Origin: Sulfurimonas crateris
Lineage (GTDB): Bacteria > Campylobacterota > Campylobacteria > Campylobacterales > Sulfurimonadaceae
Length of the DNA stretch: 64,000 nt
Direction: 5' to 3'
Assembly: GCF_005217605.1 (NCBI RefSeq)
Contig: NZ_SZPX01000004.1
Location: 176,295-240,294 of the forward strand
The notes under the pieces: generated by a model
Seen by the model: only the letters and a program-made list of their open reading frames with translations
Told to the model about the DNA's origin: nothing
The model's database searches: none
Position numbers and translations under genes: made by a program
Part shown: positions 25,881-36,845 of the stretch, piece after piece
Position numbering within the stretch: the stretch's first letter is position 1
Layout of the letters: the number at the start of each line of letters is the position of its first letter

Positions 25881-26562
25881 TTTTGTCCACCATATTCATA
25901 ACAAACTCAGCGCTCTCTTTAGCACTTGTCTCTAAAAATTCATCAAAACTAAAACTAGCATCCATATCAGCCGCATCACTGATCGCACGCAGTATAAAAA
26001 ACGGTACGTTTAAAGCACTGCAAACTACAGCAACACTTCCGCCCTCCATTTCAAGCGCATCTGCACCAAATGTAGAGCCTATCCAGTTCTTTCTCTCCTC
26101 ATTTGCCACAAATTGATCACCAGTTGCTATGATTCCCTCTTGCACGCTTTTACCCATACTAGCAGCAACCTCTTTACTCATCTCTATCATCTCTTTATCT
26201 GTCTCTACGAAGACCGATCCTTCTGGAACATAGCCAAATGGATGACCAAATGCCGTAATATCCAGATCATGCTGGGATAGTTTTGTAGCAACTATCAGAT
26301 CACCAACCTTTAGAGATGGAGATATTGCTCCCGCAACGCCTGAGAACAGAAGCTTGGTTGCTCCAAAATGCTCAATCATAGTCGTAGCCGTAAGAGTAGA
26401 GAATACTTTTCCTATCTTTGAGTAAGCAATTACTAGCTCAACTCCTCTGTATGTTGCCTCGTAATATCTGTTTCCTGCATACTCTACTGTTTTGTACGAG
26501 CCAACTTTTTCAAGTATCGGAGCAACCTCTTCGGGCATTGCTCCCATTATTGCTATTTTCAT
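25861..26562 (-). CDS. mtnN: 5'-methylthioadenosine/S-adenosylhomocysteine nucleosidase
   Basis: MtnN (Pfs) hydrolyses MTA, SAH and, in Campylobacterota, aminodeoxyfutalosine of the menaquinone pathway, in the cytosol (EC 3.2.2.9). The 233-residue length is typical. Family motifs are visible: AIMGAMPEEV at the N-terminus, FSGVAGAI, the ALEMEGG segment with the catalytic-site glutamates, and the RAISDAAD loop with the catalytic aspartate. It lies between a nitrilase-family gene and ttcA, in the order known from C. jejuni apart from the nitrilase. Confidence 0.95.
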   Translation of the reverse strand: MKIAIMGAMPEEVAPILEKVGSYKTVEYAGNRYYEATYRGVELVIAYSKIGKVFSTLTATTMIEHFGATKLLFSGVAGAISPSLKVGDLIVATKLSQHDLDITAFGHPFGYVPEGSVFVETDKEMIEMSKEVAASMGKSVQEGIIATGDQFVANEERKNWIGSTFGADALEMEGGSVAVVCSALNVPFFILRAISDAADMDASFSFDEFLETSAKESAEFVMNMVDKIVDKNI

Positions 26563-26570
26563 AAACTCCC

Positions 26571-27287
26571 CTATATTTTAAATGTTTTTACTTCTTTTAT
26601 ATAACGCGGCAACTTTTGAGCTATATTTGCATCTTCATCGACAATGCAGCTTCCACCCCAAAAACCAAGCCCGTCTTCGAAGCCGACCCTATTTACAAAA
26701 ATAAGTTTGGCTCTGCACTCTGCAGCAACTCTCTTAATTATCTTATACCACTTATCTTCTATATCCAGTCCTTTGTCACTAAAACCTCTTGCAGGAGATG
26801 CGACAAGTGCCAATATATAATCCGGGTTCTCTTCTATAAGTTTTTCATGAACATCTTTATGCCAAAGATCTTCACATACCACCATTGAGACTTTTCCAAA
26901 CTGGGTTAAAAAACTCTCAAAAAGAGTTCCCGCTTTAAAATATCTCGCCTCTTCAAACATTCCATAGTTTGGAAGATGTACTTTATAGTGCTTAGAGAGG
27001 AGTCTTCCATTTGAAAAGTAGAGTGCCGTATTTCTAAAACTCTCACCATCTCTTATAGCAGCACCTACCACGATATCTATGTCACGGCTCAACTCTTTTA
27101 AGAGAGTTAGCTCATCTATCTCCCATGCATCTTCATAGAGCTTATCCTGAAGAAGATAGCCGTTTAAAGACAGCTCGCCAAATACGATCAGATCACTCTC
27201 ATCTTTATGTGCATCAATAATGGATGCAACTTCCTCTAAGTTTGAGCGATTAAGTCTTGGCGATGTCTGAGCTAATGTTATTCTCAT
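26571..27287 (-). CDS. carbon-nitrogen hydrolase (nitrilase superfamily)
   Basis: This 238-residue cytoplasmic hydrolase has the nitrilase-superfamily triad: E38 (FGELSLNGY), K102 (HYKVHLPNYG) and C138 (VVCEDLWH). The length suits stand-alone amidases such as omega-amidase, N-carbamoylputrescine amidase or the NAD synthetase amidase domain; its exact substrate is not visible. It starts one base after fabD stops and is followed 8 bases later by mtnN, so all three are in one transcript. Confidence 0.9.
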   Translation of the reverse strand: MRITLAQTSPRLNRSNLEEVASIIDAHKDESDLIVFGELSLNGYLLQDKLYEDAWEIDELTLLKELSRDIDIVVGAAIRDGESFRNTALYFSNGRLLSKHYKVHLPNYGMFEEARYFKAGTLFESFLTQFGKVSMVVCEDLWHKDVHEKLIEENPDYILALVASPARGFSDKGLDIEDKWYKIIKRVAAECRAKLIFVNRVGFEDGLGFWGGSCIVDEDANIAQKLPRYIKEVKTFKI

Positions 27288-27288
27288 C

Positions 27289-28227
27289 TTAGTTGCAAAT
27301 TTTCTCTATGACTTCTTGAAGTGATTTCATATCTGAAACATTATAAGTTTCAAGATTTGGAGCGATTCTTTTGTTTAGACCTTTAAGAGTTGCGCCGTTT
27401 CCAAACTCAATCGCTATATCTACCCTATCTGCTATTGCCAAGATCGACTGCTTATATTTTACAGGTTTTATAAGCTGCTCTGTTAAAAGCTCAACCGCTT
27501 CATTTTTGGTCGCATACCCTTCGGTGGTCACATTTGAGATAACAGGTGCTTCAAAACTATCCTCGATCATCCCTTGCATCAAACTCTTAAGCGGGATCTG
27601 AGCAGGTGAAAGCAGTTCACAGTGGCTTGCTACCGACATATTAAGAAGCAGTGCTCTTTTGGCACCTGCATCTTTAAATGTCTGCTCTAAAGAGTCTAGA
27701 TCACTCTTCATACCTGCAACAACTAGCTGTCCGTCCTGATTGTAGTTTGCAGGCCAAACTTTCTTACCCTGACTTTGCGCATCAGAACATATCTTCTCAA
27801 CACTCTCATCGTCAAGCCCCATAACGACCATCATCCCTGCCTCTATATCACTGCAAGCATCCTGCATAAGCTGTCCACGTCTATGAACAAGTTCGACCGC
27901 ATCAACATAATCGATAGCACCGCTAGCACATAGAGCTGAAAACTCGCCCAATGAGTGCCCTAAGAAAAGTTCAGCTTTTATATTTGGACATTTTTCCTTA
28001 AAAAGACGATAAGCTATCATCTGAACCAAAAGAATTGCAGGCTGTGTGTATGCAGTCTGATTTAGCAGATCGTGCTCTGCAAATATTAGCTCTTCAAATT
28101 TAAGTCCCGCTCTTTTTCCCGCCTCTTCAAACATCTCACGTGCCAGATCTGAATTATCGTAAAAATCCTTTCCCATTCCTGTTGCCTGAGAACCCTGTCC
28201 TGCAAAAATCATTGCTATTTTTTTCAT
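27289..28227 (-). CDS. fabD: malonyl-CoA:ACP transacylase
   Basis: FabD moves the malonyl group from CoA to acyl carrier protein at the start of fatty acid synthesis (EC 2.3.1.39). The active-site serine S92 lies in GHSLGEFSAL. The N-terminal FAGQGSQATGMG motif and the catalytic histidine in SVASHCELL are intact. The length of 312 is standard. It overlaps the degenerate regulator gene upstream by 4 bases. The same slyD-fabD-mtnN neighbourhood exists in C. jejuni, without the intervening regulator as far as I recall. Confidence 0.97.
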   Translation of the reverse strand: MKKIAMIFAGQGSQATGMGKDFYDNSDLAREMFEEAGKRAGLKFEELIFAEHDLLNQTAYTQPAILLVQMIAYRLFKEKCPNIKAELFLGHSLGEFSALCASGAIDYVDAVELVHRRGQLMQDACSDIEAGMMVVMGLDDESVEKICSDAQSQGKKVWPANYNQDGQLVVAGMKSDLDSLEQTFKDAGAKRALLLNMSVASHCELLSPAQIPLKSLMQGMIEDSFEAPVISNVTTEGYATKNEAVELLTEQLIKPVKYKQSILAIADRVDIAIEFGNGATLKGLNKRIAPNLETYNVSDMKSLQEVIEKICN

Positions 28228-29024
28228 TTTATCCCTTTTTCTAAGTAATTAATATTATCAGCCATCTTTTTTCTAAGAGTATTTCTGTTTAATCCAAGTT
28301 TGTCTGCAAGCTGAAGCTGAGATCTGAATCTCTTAACTCCTGCTCTGATAATTGGAACCTCATAAAGATGTAAAAACTTTTTATAATCGTTGTTGGAACC
28401 CAAACGCTCAAATAGATAGTTTTGAACTATCTCCATTAGCTCATTTTCCTGTATATCCTGCAAAAGATAATTTACCATAACCTGTCGTCTTAAAGAATTT
28501 GCATTTTGTGTTAAATCAGGTTTAAAAGATTTGACTCTAAACTCATCTTTTGAACAAAAAAGCAGAGATGCTTCTTTTATGAATTTTCCTATTAACGCAT
28601 CGACATCTTCGGGTCTCTCCTTAAGCGGAGGTATCTCAAACTTAACACTGAAAAATTTGTCTGCATCTTTATCGTAATATGAACTTTTAGCAGTTGCTAC
28701 GACTCTTATATTCTTACTACTTAAAGTATCTAGCACTTTTTTAATGTTTGGTGAGTTTTCTATATTCGTAATTATTACGCTCTTTATACCCTCAAGAGCG
28801 GCTAAAAGCTCATCATAATTTGATGCATCAAAGACTGGAGCATCTGGAAGTATATAGTGGGTCAAACTTCTCTTGCCCACTCCATGCTCTCCTGTTATAA
28901 GAGCGTTTACACTTAGTGCTTTTAAAAGAGTTGCTGTTTTAAATGCTTGTGCCGAAGATGAGGATGCAGTTATATAACTAGCATCCACAACCAGTGCCGC
29001 CACCTGTGCCACAGCAATCATCAT
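28224..29024 (-). CDS. degenerate NtrC-like AAA/Fis-type HTH protein
   Basis: This 266-residue protein resembles a shortened sigma-54 activator. It has a Walker A-like GEHGVGKR (about 45-52), PPLKERPEDVDAL as in the AAA domain, and a C-terminal Fis-type helix-turn-helix with LADKLGLNRNTLRKKM. There is no GAFTGA loop, and the Walker B region (SVIITNIENS) lacks the acidic pair, so it probably cannot open sigma-54 complexes. The start is uncertain: the ATG at 29024 lies 47 bases inside slyD, while a GTG at 28988 would leave only a short overlap. It may act as a DNA-binding partner of a full-length activator. Confidence 0.75.
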   Translation of the reverse strand: MMIAVAQVAALVVDASYITASSSSAQAFKTATLLKALSVNALITGEHGVGKRSLTHYILPDAPVFDASNYDELLAALEGIKSVIITNIENSPNIKKVLDTLSSKNIRVVATAKSSYYDKDADKFFSVKFEIPPLKERPEDVDALIGKFIKEASLLFCSKDEFRVKSFKPDLTQNANSLRRQVMVNYLLQDIQENELMEIVQNYLFERLGSNNDYKKFLHLYEVPIIRAGVKRFRSQLQLADKLGLNRNTLRKKMADNINYLEKGIK

Positions 29025-29490
29025 GCTGATTCTCTACAGGAATACCACTCATTATCTCATCGGCAGATGCTTCTCTTATATTGTTTATAGATACTACAAA
29101 AGCCAAATCTTTACCAGCAAGCGGATGATTAAAATCTATGATCACACTCTCAGCACCTATCTCTTTAACCGTAACCTGAACAGTTCCGCCATCTTCGCCT
29201 TGACCATAAAGAGTCATTCCCTCTTCTATATCAATTCCTGAAAATTGATCTTTAGGAACCTCTTGAATAGCTTCAGAGTTATACTCGCCGTATGCATCTT
29301 TTGCTTTTACGGTAACTTCTGCCTTTTGACCTATAGTCATATCTGCTATAGCATTTTCAAGCCCGGGAATTATCTGACCTTTTCCAAACATAAATACAAG
29401 CGGCTCTCCGCCGATATTGCTATCTACAACTTTTTCTCCGTCGCTAACTTCATACTCTATCGATACTATTTGATTTGTCTCTATTGCCAT
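28978..29490 (-). CDS. slyD: FKBP-type peptidyl-prolyl isomerase SlyD
   Basis: This 170-residue cytoplasmic chaperone/isomerase has the FKBP domain split by an insert-in-flap domain (about 70-130). The family GGEPLVFMFGKGQIIPGLE stretch and the NHPLAGKDL motif are present. The C-terminal tail HDDCCGTGGGTGCGC binds metals such as nickel in this family and feeds hydrogenase assembly. The tail is read in a second frame as the start of the next gene. The candidate promoter lies 26 bases upstream. Confidence 0.95.
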   Translation of the reverse strand: MAIETNQIVSIEYEVSDGEKVVDSNIGGEPLVFMFGKGQIIPGLENAIADMTIGQKAEVTVKAKDAYGEYNSEAIQEVPKDQFSGIDIEEGMTLYGQGEDGGTVQVTVKEIGAESVIIDFNHPLAGKDLAFVVSINNIREASADEIMSGIPVENQHDDCCGTGGGTGCGC

Positions 29491-29515
29491 TTTTATACGC
29501 CTTTTATTTTTTGTG

Positions 29516-29539
29516 ATTTTATCATAATTACAGTAATTA
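29516..29539 (-). promoter_or_regulatory. slyD promoter with palindrome
   Basis: On the minus strand TGATAAAAT (extended -10, TAAAAT at complement 29516-29521) precedes the slyD start by about 26 bases. A perfect palindrome TAATTAC-A-GTAATTA (29525-29539) lies directly upstream of it and could be an operator. Confidence 0.4.
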
Positions 29540-29548
29540 CTAAATCAG

Positions 29549-30499
29549 TTACTGTTGAATTTTACTTAGCCTGCTTTTTGCTGTTTTTGCAGAATCGCTG
29601 TTTGGAAATTGTGAAATCAGGGCATCATAAAAAGTTGCCGCATTTTTCTTATCGCCCGTCTCATCCATTGAGATTGCGGTGTGAAGCATCAAGAGAGGCA
29701 TATAATCTGCTTTTGAGTAAAGAGATGCACTCTTTTTAAAGTATGCAATAGCTTCTGCATAATTTTTTTTATAGTACTCAGCCTCTCCAACCATATAGTG
29801 AGAACGAGCAGGTTTATAGTTTTTATCAATTAAATATTTATAATACTTAATCGATTCACTATAGCTCTTTTTATCATAAAGATCTTTTGCCTTTGTCTCA
29901 ATTTCTCCATTGCTCATTCCTTCATAAGTGGACTGCTTTGGAGTTTGTTTCTCTTTGGCTTTTAGCTCTTTTGCTACCAGATCTTTAAACTTGTTGACAT
30001 CATTTACAAGTGAGTTAAACTCGCTTTTAGTAACGTATGATTCATTGATAGAGTCGACGATCTTAGATATCTCAATAATCAATTGATTAATCTTCTCTAT
30101 CTCTTTAGTATTTACAGCTATAGAGTTTGCATTATCCTCTATAACTTTAGATACTCTTTTTTCATACTCAACACCGTTTTGATTTTTAGCCATATTCTCG
30201 TCAACTAAAGATTTGATCTTTACTCTGTTTTCATGCGAAGATGTGCTAATACTCTCAATAATGCTCTGCAACCCGTCAACTCTCTGTCTTAGAGACTCAA
30301 CTTCATTAGCCTGATTATTACTTTTTACGACAACTTTATTGAGATTTTTTTTGGTCTCAAGTAAAACAGCCTCTGTCGATGTTAAACCATATGGATTTGG
30401 GTTGTTTAGATCTCCGGCACCAAACGCTGATGGTTCGGCACTTAAGAGATAACAAGGAAGGATAATCGCCAGAATGGCAATTGATTTAGCTGTGTTCAT
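29549..30499 (-). CDS. ybgF: Tol-Pal system protein CpoB/YbgF
   Basis: This 316-residue periplasmic protein has a signal peptide (about 1-21), a long coiled-coil region (about 45-190) and three C-terminal TPR units. One unit contains SKADYMPLLMLHTAIS, and the end is FPNSDSAKTAKSRLSKI. CpoB links the Tol-Pal complex to cell-wall synthesis at the division site. It follows pal by six bases, in the tolQ-tolR-tolA-tolB-pal-ybgF order also found in C. jejuni. Confidence 0.9.
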   Translation of the reverse strand: MNTAKSIAILAIILPCYLLSAEPSAFGAGDLNNPNPYGLTSTEAVLLETKKNLNKVVVKSNNQANEVESLRQRVDGLQSIIESISTSSHENRVKIKSLVDENMAKNQNGVEYEKRVSKVIEDNANSIAVNTKEIEKINQLIIEISKIVDSINESYVTKSEFNSLVNDVNKFKDLVAKELKAKEKQTPKQSTYEGMSNGEIETKAKDLYDKKSYSESIKYYKYLIDKNYKPARSHYMVGEAEYYKKNYAEAIAYFKKSASLYSKADYMPLLMLHTAISMDETGDKKNAATFYDALISQFPNSDSAKTAKSRLSKIQQ

Positions 30500-30505
30500 A
30501 TACTA

Positions 30506-31081
30506 TTATGGTAGAAGTTTAAAGTCAACTCTACGATTTTTAGCCCAGCAATCTTTTGTTTTTTCGTTACAAACCGGATTGCTCTCGCCAAAACTTACCA
30601 TTGTTATACGGCTTTCATCAACACCCTCTGCAACAAGAGCTTTTTTAACTGTGTTAGATCTTTTTAATCCAAGAGCAAAGTTATACTCATCACTTCCCCA
30701 CTCATCACAATTGCCTTCTAGTTTGATAGAAAAATCTTTTGCCTGATTTTTTGCAATAGTTGCGTCTGTCGAGAGATTGCCTTGCATATCATTTCTTATG
30801 TTGAACTTGTCAAAATCAAAATAGATAGTCAACAACTCTTTTTCAATTCTCATCATAGCCTGACCGTCCGTTTCTTGTGAAGCGCCATCGCTCATAACAG
30901 ATGCCTCGCTAGAAGATACAGTCTCTGTTTGAACAGGTGCAACTTCTTGAGCTGAAGGATCTTGCACAACTTCTTGAGCACTACTGTCAATCGCTGACTC
31001 ATCAATCTTTGGATCTTTGTCACCACATCCACTTAATACCAGAAGTGCTACCATAGCACTAGAGATTAAAATGCTTTTCAT
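30506..31081 (-). CDS. pal: peptidoglycan-associated lipoprotein Pal
   Basis: This 191-residue outer-membrane lipoprotein has a signal peptide ending in the lipobox LSGC with C19 as the lipidated residue. A Ser/Glu/Gln-rich linker (about 25-80) leads to an OmpA-like domain (about 85-191) with LEGNCDEWGSDEYN and NRRVDFKLLP, which binds the cell wall. It holds the outer membrane to peptidoglycan with TolB. A separate extended -10 (TGGTACAAT) lies about 30 bases upstream. Confidence 0.96.
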   Translation of the reverse strand: MKSILISSAMVALLVLSGCGDKDPKIDESAIDSSAQEVVQDPSAQEVAPVQTETVSSSEASVMSDGASQETDGQAMMRIEKELLTIYFDFDKFNIRNDMQGNLSTDATIAKNQAKDFSIKLEGNCDEWGSDEYNFALGLKRSNTVKKALVAEGVDESRITMVSFGESNPVCNEKTKDCWAKNRRVDFKLLP

Positions 31082-31111
31082 CTTTTTCTACCTTCAATTT
31101 TAGTTGCTGTG

Positions 31112-31117
31112 ATTGTA
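31112..31117 (-). promoter_or_regulatory. extended -10 promoter of pal
   Basis: The minus strand reads TGGTACAAT, with TACAAT at complement 31112-31117, 30 bases before the pal ATG in the 72-base gap after tolB. This would give pal-ybgF extra transcription independent of the upstream operon. Confidence 0.5.
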
Positions 31118-31153
31118 CCAAAATAAAATTAATATATTTTTATAATCACAATT

Positions 31154-32404
31154 TTACCAATCCATAGATTGAACTTTTCCATACTTTAGAGGAAATAGAT
31201 AATTTTTGTTATGGTTTAATCTAATTATACCTATAGAGCTTTGAGCCTTATAGTTTTTAATAAAGATTATCGCATCACCATCCACGGAAAACCTAGGAAA
31301 CTCATTTACTCCAACTGCTGTCAATCTTCTTATAAAGTCAGTCTCCATAGAGATCAAATGAAGGTTGAACGTGTTATCGCCGAAAGACTCGGAACTCTCT
31401 CTTGCTTTATAGACAATATATTGGCCAAAGACACTACATGCAGCATTACTTTTGCCGTAGTAAACCATCTGCTCAACACTTCCTGTATTCAAATTTTTTG
31501 AGAAGATGTTTGGATATCCTAAACGGTCGGAGACAAACACTATGCTATCATTACCCAAAAACTGAGCCCCAACGTCAATGCCGCCAAAAGTGGTCAGTTT
31601 TTTTGTGCTTTTAGTTCTTACATCGTATATATATATATCCGGCTGACCTTGAGGTGCCATTGTCAAAAGAAGCTTGCTCCCGTCATCGCTGACATCCGAA
31701 CAGATCATCATACCGTCTGAAGATTTTATAACTCTACTCTGTCCTGTTTTAATATCTACATATTTCAGTGTAGGCACCTTCTCATCCAAAGAGCTGTAGT
31801 AAAATGCACTCTGCTCTTTATTGGCCCATTTTGGAAATATGTTAAAGCCGCCTTTAACTACGACATGCTGATATGTTAGAGTATAGTCTGCTATTACCAG
31901 CTCACTCTTTTGAGGATCTACCATTCTTGAGAAGATAACTTTTCTCTTCATCCACTCAACCGGTGCTTCACCCATAAATTTATTTATATCATATGCTATG
32001 GTATGAGATACAAACATATAAACATTTGTATTTCCTACTTTATAGTTTTTGTTAAATATGACCTTGTCTTGGCTTATAAGTTTAAGTTCTAAATTAAGTG
32101 CACGGTTGTCATCTTCACTCAATTTATATCTTAAAATATAGTTCATATCTTTATTCTCTACCAACACAGTGCTTGCGTCATAGCTTACTTTGCGATGATA
32201 TCTGTCTACATTGAATATTGAGAGAACATTTAAATCCGCTAGCAAAGATTTAAAAAATCTATTTCTAAAAGTCTCATCATAGCTAACAGACGAATCCTCA
32301 ATTGCCAGGGATGGAAGTGAATCAACTTTTTTAACAACCTCTATCGTTGCATCACTTGCGAACATAAAAGTTATAGTTATTAAAAACGAAATTAATATTT
32401 TCAA
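31154..32404 (-). CDS. tolB: Tol-Pal system protein TolB
   Basis: This 416-residue periplasmic protein has a signal peptide (about 1-16), an N-terminal alpha/beta domain (to about 150) and a six-bladed beta-propeller. The propeller repeats include SDDGSKLLLTMAPQGQPDIY and FVSDRLGYPNIF. TolB shuttles between Pal and TolA during outer-membrane constriction. It starts three bases after the TolA-like gene. Confidence 0.95.
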   Translation of the reverse strand: MKILISFLITITFMFASDATIEVVKKVDSLPSLAIEDSSVSYDETFRNRFFKSLLADLNVLSIFNVDRYHRKVSYDASTVLVENKDMNYILRYKLSEDDNRALNLELKLISQDKVIFNKNYKVGNTNVYMFVSHTIAYDINKFMGEAPVEWMKRKVIFSRMVDPQKSELVIADYTLTYQHVVVKGGFNIFPKWANKEQSAFYYSSLDEKVPTLKYVDIKTGQSRVIKSSDGMMICSDVSDDGSKLLLTMAPQGQPDIYIYDVRTKSTKKLTTFGGIDVGAQFLGNDSIVFVSDRLGYPNIFSKNLNTGSVEQMVYYGKSNAACSVFGQYIVYKARESSESFGDNTFNLHLISMETDFIRRLTAVGVNEFPRFSVDGDAIIFIKNYKAQSSIGIIRLNHNKNYLFPLKYGKVQSMDW

Positions 32405-32407
32405 ATA

Positions 32408-33175
32408 TTACTCCTCAGAAATTAGAATTATTTTATATCTCCCAGAACTGTTGCTAGGATTTTTAGGAAAAAGTATGCCGCTGAGCCTATCTTTTATCTT
32501 ATCGCACTCTCTGTTTAGAGCTTCACTGTCTGAATAAGCAAGGATTCTAAAATCTATTACTTTGCCCATTGAACTAAGCTCAATAACCGCCGTTACTGCA
32601 TTGCCTTGTGAGTTTTTTGGAGGATAAAAGTACTCATATACTAAAGCTTGAATTTTAGCTAAATATTCATTAACCTCTGTAGCCGTGGAGCTCTTTGAAC
32701 TCTCATCTTCTGTTTTTGGCGCATCCATGCTCTGAATTTTTTTTGAAATTGATTCAGCTCTATTTACATCTGACTTTTGAATCTTTCTTTGGATCTCATC
32801 TAAAACCCTCTTGTCGGTTTGCGGCTTTTTAACCTCTTGTGTTTTTTTAATATCTTGTGTCCAAACATCACTAAAAAGATCTTCAACCGTTCTTACTTTT
32901 TTTTGTACCTCTGTTGTAGTCTCCGGTTTTGCCTCATCTTTTACAACAGGCTTCATCTCCTGCTCTTTTTTTACAGGGGCATCTTGAGTTTTTTTAGCAC
33001 TAGATTCTATTTTAGGAACATCCATAGATATAGATATGTAGTTCTCCTTTTTCATAGCAAAGCTCTTTATCTCTTTTGATGACGTTATAAAAAGCAAAAA
33101 CAGGATTGAAAAAAACAGAAAAAGAGAGAGCGATATAGCGCCGCTTATATAGAAATAGGAGTTTTTATTATCCAT
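32408..33175 (-). CDS. tolA: TolA/TonB-like energy-transducing protein
   Basis: This 255-residue protein has one N-terminal transmembrane anchor (about 10-32) and a long Lys/Glu/Gln-rich periplasmic stalk (about 45-165). The C-terminal domain (about 170-255) contains VTAVIELSSMGKVIDFRILAYSDSE as in TonB/TolA proteins. Its place between the ExbD/TolR-type gene and tolB makes it the TolA of this system. It overlaps tolR by 8 bases. Confidence 0.88.
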   Translation of the reverse strand: MDNKNSYFYISGAISLSLFLFFSILFLLFITSSKEIKSFAMKKENYISISMDVPKIESSAKKTQDAPVKKEQEMKPVVKDEAKPETTTEVQKKVRTVEDLFSDVWTQDIKKTQEVKKPQTDKRVLDEIQRKIQKSDVNRAESISKKIQSMDAPKTEDESSKSSTATEVNEYLAKIQALVYEYFYPPKNSQGNAVTAVIELSSMGKVIDFRILAYSDSEALNRECDKIKDRLSGILFPKNPSNSSGRYKIILISEE

Positions 33176-33560
33176 TTGTAGCTAATGATACCTCTGTAAA
33201 ACCGGCTTGTTTAACAGCAGCCAGAACAGACATAACAACACCGTAATCCAAACTTTTGTCTGCACTGATAAGTACTGTTGCTTTTAGATCAAGCTTTTTT
33301 GAGTAGAGAAAAAAATTGTCCAAAAATGCATTTAGCTGGTAGTTGTCCTTATTGACTTTTAGATTCAGATCTTTATCTATAGTAATATGAACCGGTGGAA
33401 TTTTAGAGAGGGACTTTGTTTTTGAGCTTTGAGGAAGATTTATCTTCTCTTCATAGATCATATTTGGTGCTATAACCATCATAATAGCCAATAGAACCAA
33501 CATTACATCCACTAATGGAGTAATGTTTAGTTCAGGTTTTTCATCCCAGTTATAAGCCAT
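33168..33560 (-). CDS. tolR: ExbD/TolR-family proton-channel protein
   Basis: This 130-residue inner-membrane protein has one transmembrane helix (about 13-33) that carries the essential aspartate in LNITPLVDVMLVLL, and a periplasmic domain with the VLISADKSLDYG segment. With the ExbB/TolQ partner it turns proton flow into motion of the TolA protein. Annotated as exbD in C. jejuni; position in the tol cluster favours the TolR role. Confidence 0.93.
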   Translation of the reverse strand: MAYNWDEKPELNITPLVDVMLVLLAIMMVIAPNMIYEEKINLPQSSKTKSLSKIPPVHITIDKDLNLKVNKDNYQLNAFLDNFFLYSKKLDLKATVLISADKSLDYGVVMSVLAAVKQAGFTEVSLATNG

Positions 33561-33562
33561 TT

Positions 33563-34129
33563 TTACACTTTTCTAGCTATTATTGCGTCGCTTTGCATCT
33601 CTATAAAGCTAATTAGCTCAAATGATTTTCTCTTGAGTATCTGGTGATATGTATAAGCAAATATTGCAACGAAAATACCTGCTGCAGTTGCAACCAGTGC
33701 ATCTGATACTCCGCTTGCAATAACAGACATTCCGCCACTGCTCTGTCCTATGTGAGTAAACGTATCCAATATTGAAACAACGGTACCGAATAGTCCGATA
33801 AACGGTGTTGTAGAAGCAAATACCGACAATACAGAAAGACCCTTAGTTGCATCTTTTGTTGCTGCCGATGCGGCAAGTGTTAAAATATCTCTTGAACTGT
33901 TTGAGCTTGTTTTTAGGAAATTACTTAAAAAAGATTGGGTATCTACGGCTGTTGCGCCCATTAGCAGACCTTCTAGAGAGCGGCTCTCTATCTCATGCCA
34001 GCTGTTTAGAGAAAAATATCGGTAGAAAAACACCCAGTTTAGCACTATAAAGTATAGTGCCAAGATCGCCAAGACAGCGAGTGTAACAGGGTGGCTTTTT
34101 ATATAAAAATCAATTATTTCGTTAATCAT
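33563..34129 (-). CDS. tolQ: ExbB/TolQ-family proton-channel protein
   Basis: This 188-residue inner-membrane protein of the MotA/TolQ/ExbB family has transmembrane segments near 15-35, 95-120 and 135-160. The conserved TTPFIGLFGTVVSILDTF and ATAAGIFVAIFAYTYHQ motifs are present. It makes the pentameric stator around two TolR helices. It starts three bases after atpC stops, so the Tol-Pal genes may be read through from the ATP synthase operon. Confidence 0.94.
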   Translation of the reverse strand: MINEIIDFYIKSHPVTLAVLAILALYFIVLNWVFFYRYFSLNSWHEIESRSLEGLLMGATAVDTQSFLSNFLKTSSNSSRDILTLAASAATKDATKGLSVLSVFASTTPFIGLFGTVVSILDTFTHIGQSSGGMSVIASGVSDALVATAAGIFVAIFAYTYHQILKRKSFELISFIEMQSDAIIARKV

Positions 34130-34132
34130 AAT

Positions 34133-34525
34133 CTATAGTAAATTTTGTGCTGCAGACTCAAGTCTTGCAGTAACGGTAGCTATTGCAGGGTTATTATCTT
34201 TAATAGATTCAATAAGTTCCTTAGCATCTTCAAGCGCTTTAGAAACAGCACTCTCTGTCTCTCCGCGAATTGCTACGGCACCCTCGACCAATACAATAAC
34301 TTTTTCCTCATCAACTTGAACTACGCCCCAATTAATAAGAATTGATTCGACTGATTTATCCTCTTTCTCTATATCAATTACACCTGCTTCAAGCAGTGTA
34401 GTTAAACAAGAGTGTTGTGCTAGAACTCCAAACTCGCCCTCTTCACCGGGAAGAGTAACGCTAATTGCTTCATCATCATAGATTACGCCGTTAGGAGTAA
34501 GGATTTCAAGTTTTAACTTATCCAT
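34133..34525 (-). CDS. atpC: ATP synthase epsilon subunit
   Basis: This 130-residue epsilon subunit of F1 couples rotation of the central stalk and inhibits ATP hydrolysis. The N-terminal beta-sandwich shows LTPNGVIYDDEAISVTLPGEEGEFGVL. The C-terminal helical hairpin contains a typical Ala/Glu-rich run. It is the last gene of the ATP synthase cluster, 16 bases after atpD. Confidence 0.96.
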   Translation of the reverse strand: MDKLKLEILTPNGVIYDDEAISVTLPGEEGEFGVLAQHSCLTTLLEAGVIDIEKEDKSVESILINWGVVQVDEEKVIVLVEGAVAIRGETESAVSKALEDAKELIESIKDNNPAIATVTARLESAAQNLL

Positions 34526-34541
34526 GTCAGTCCTTTATGAA

Positions 34542-36835
<2,294 letters not shown>

Positions 36836-36845
36836 AAAGTTTTCC

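Noticed and set aside
29245..29739. Plus-strand open frame of 164 codons opposite slyD and ybgF
   Set aside because: It runs across two real genes and their promoter region and the product is Cys/Phe/Tyr-rich, typical of antisense translation.
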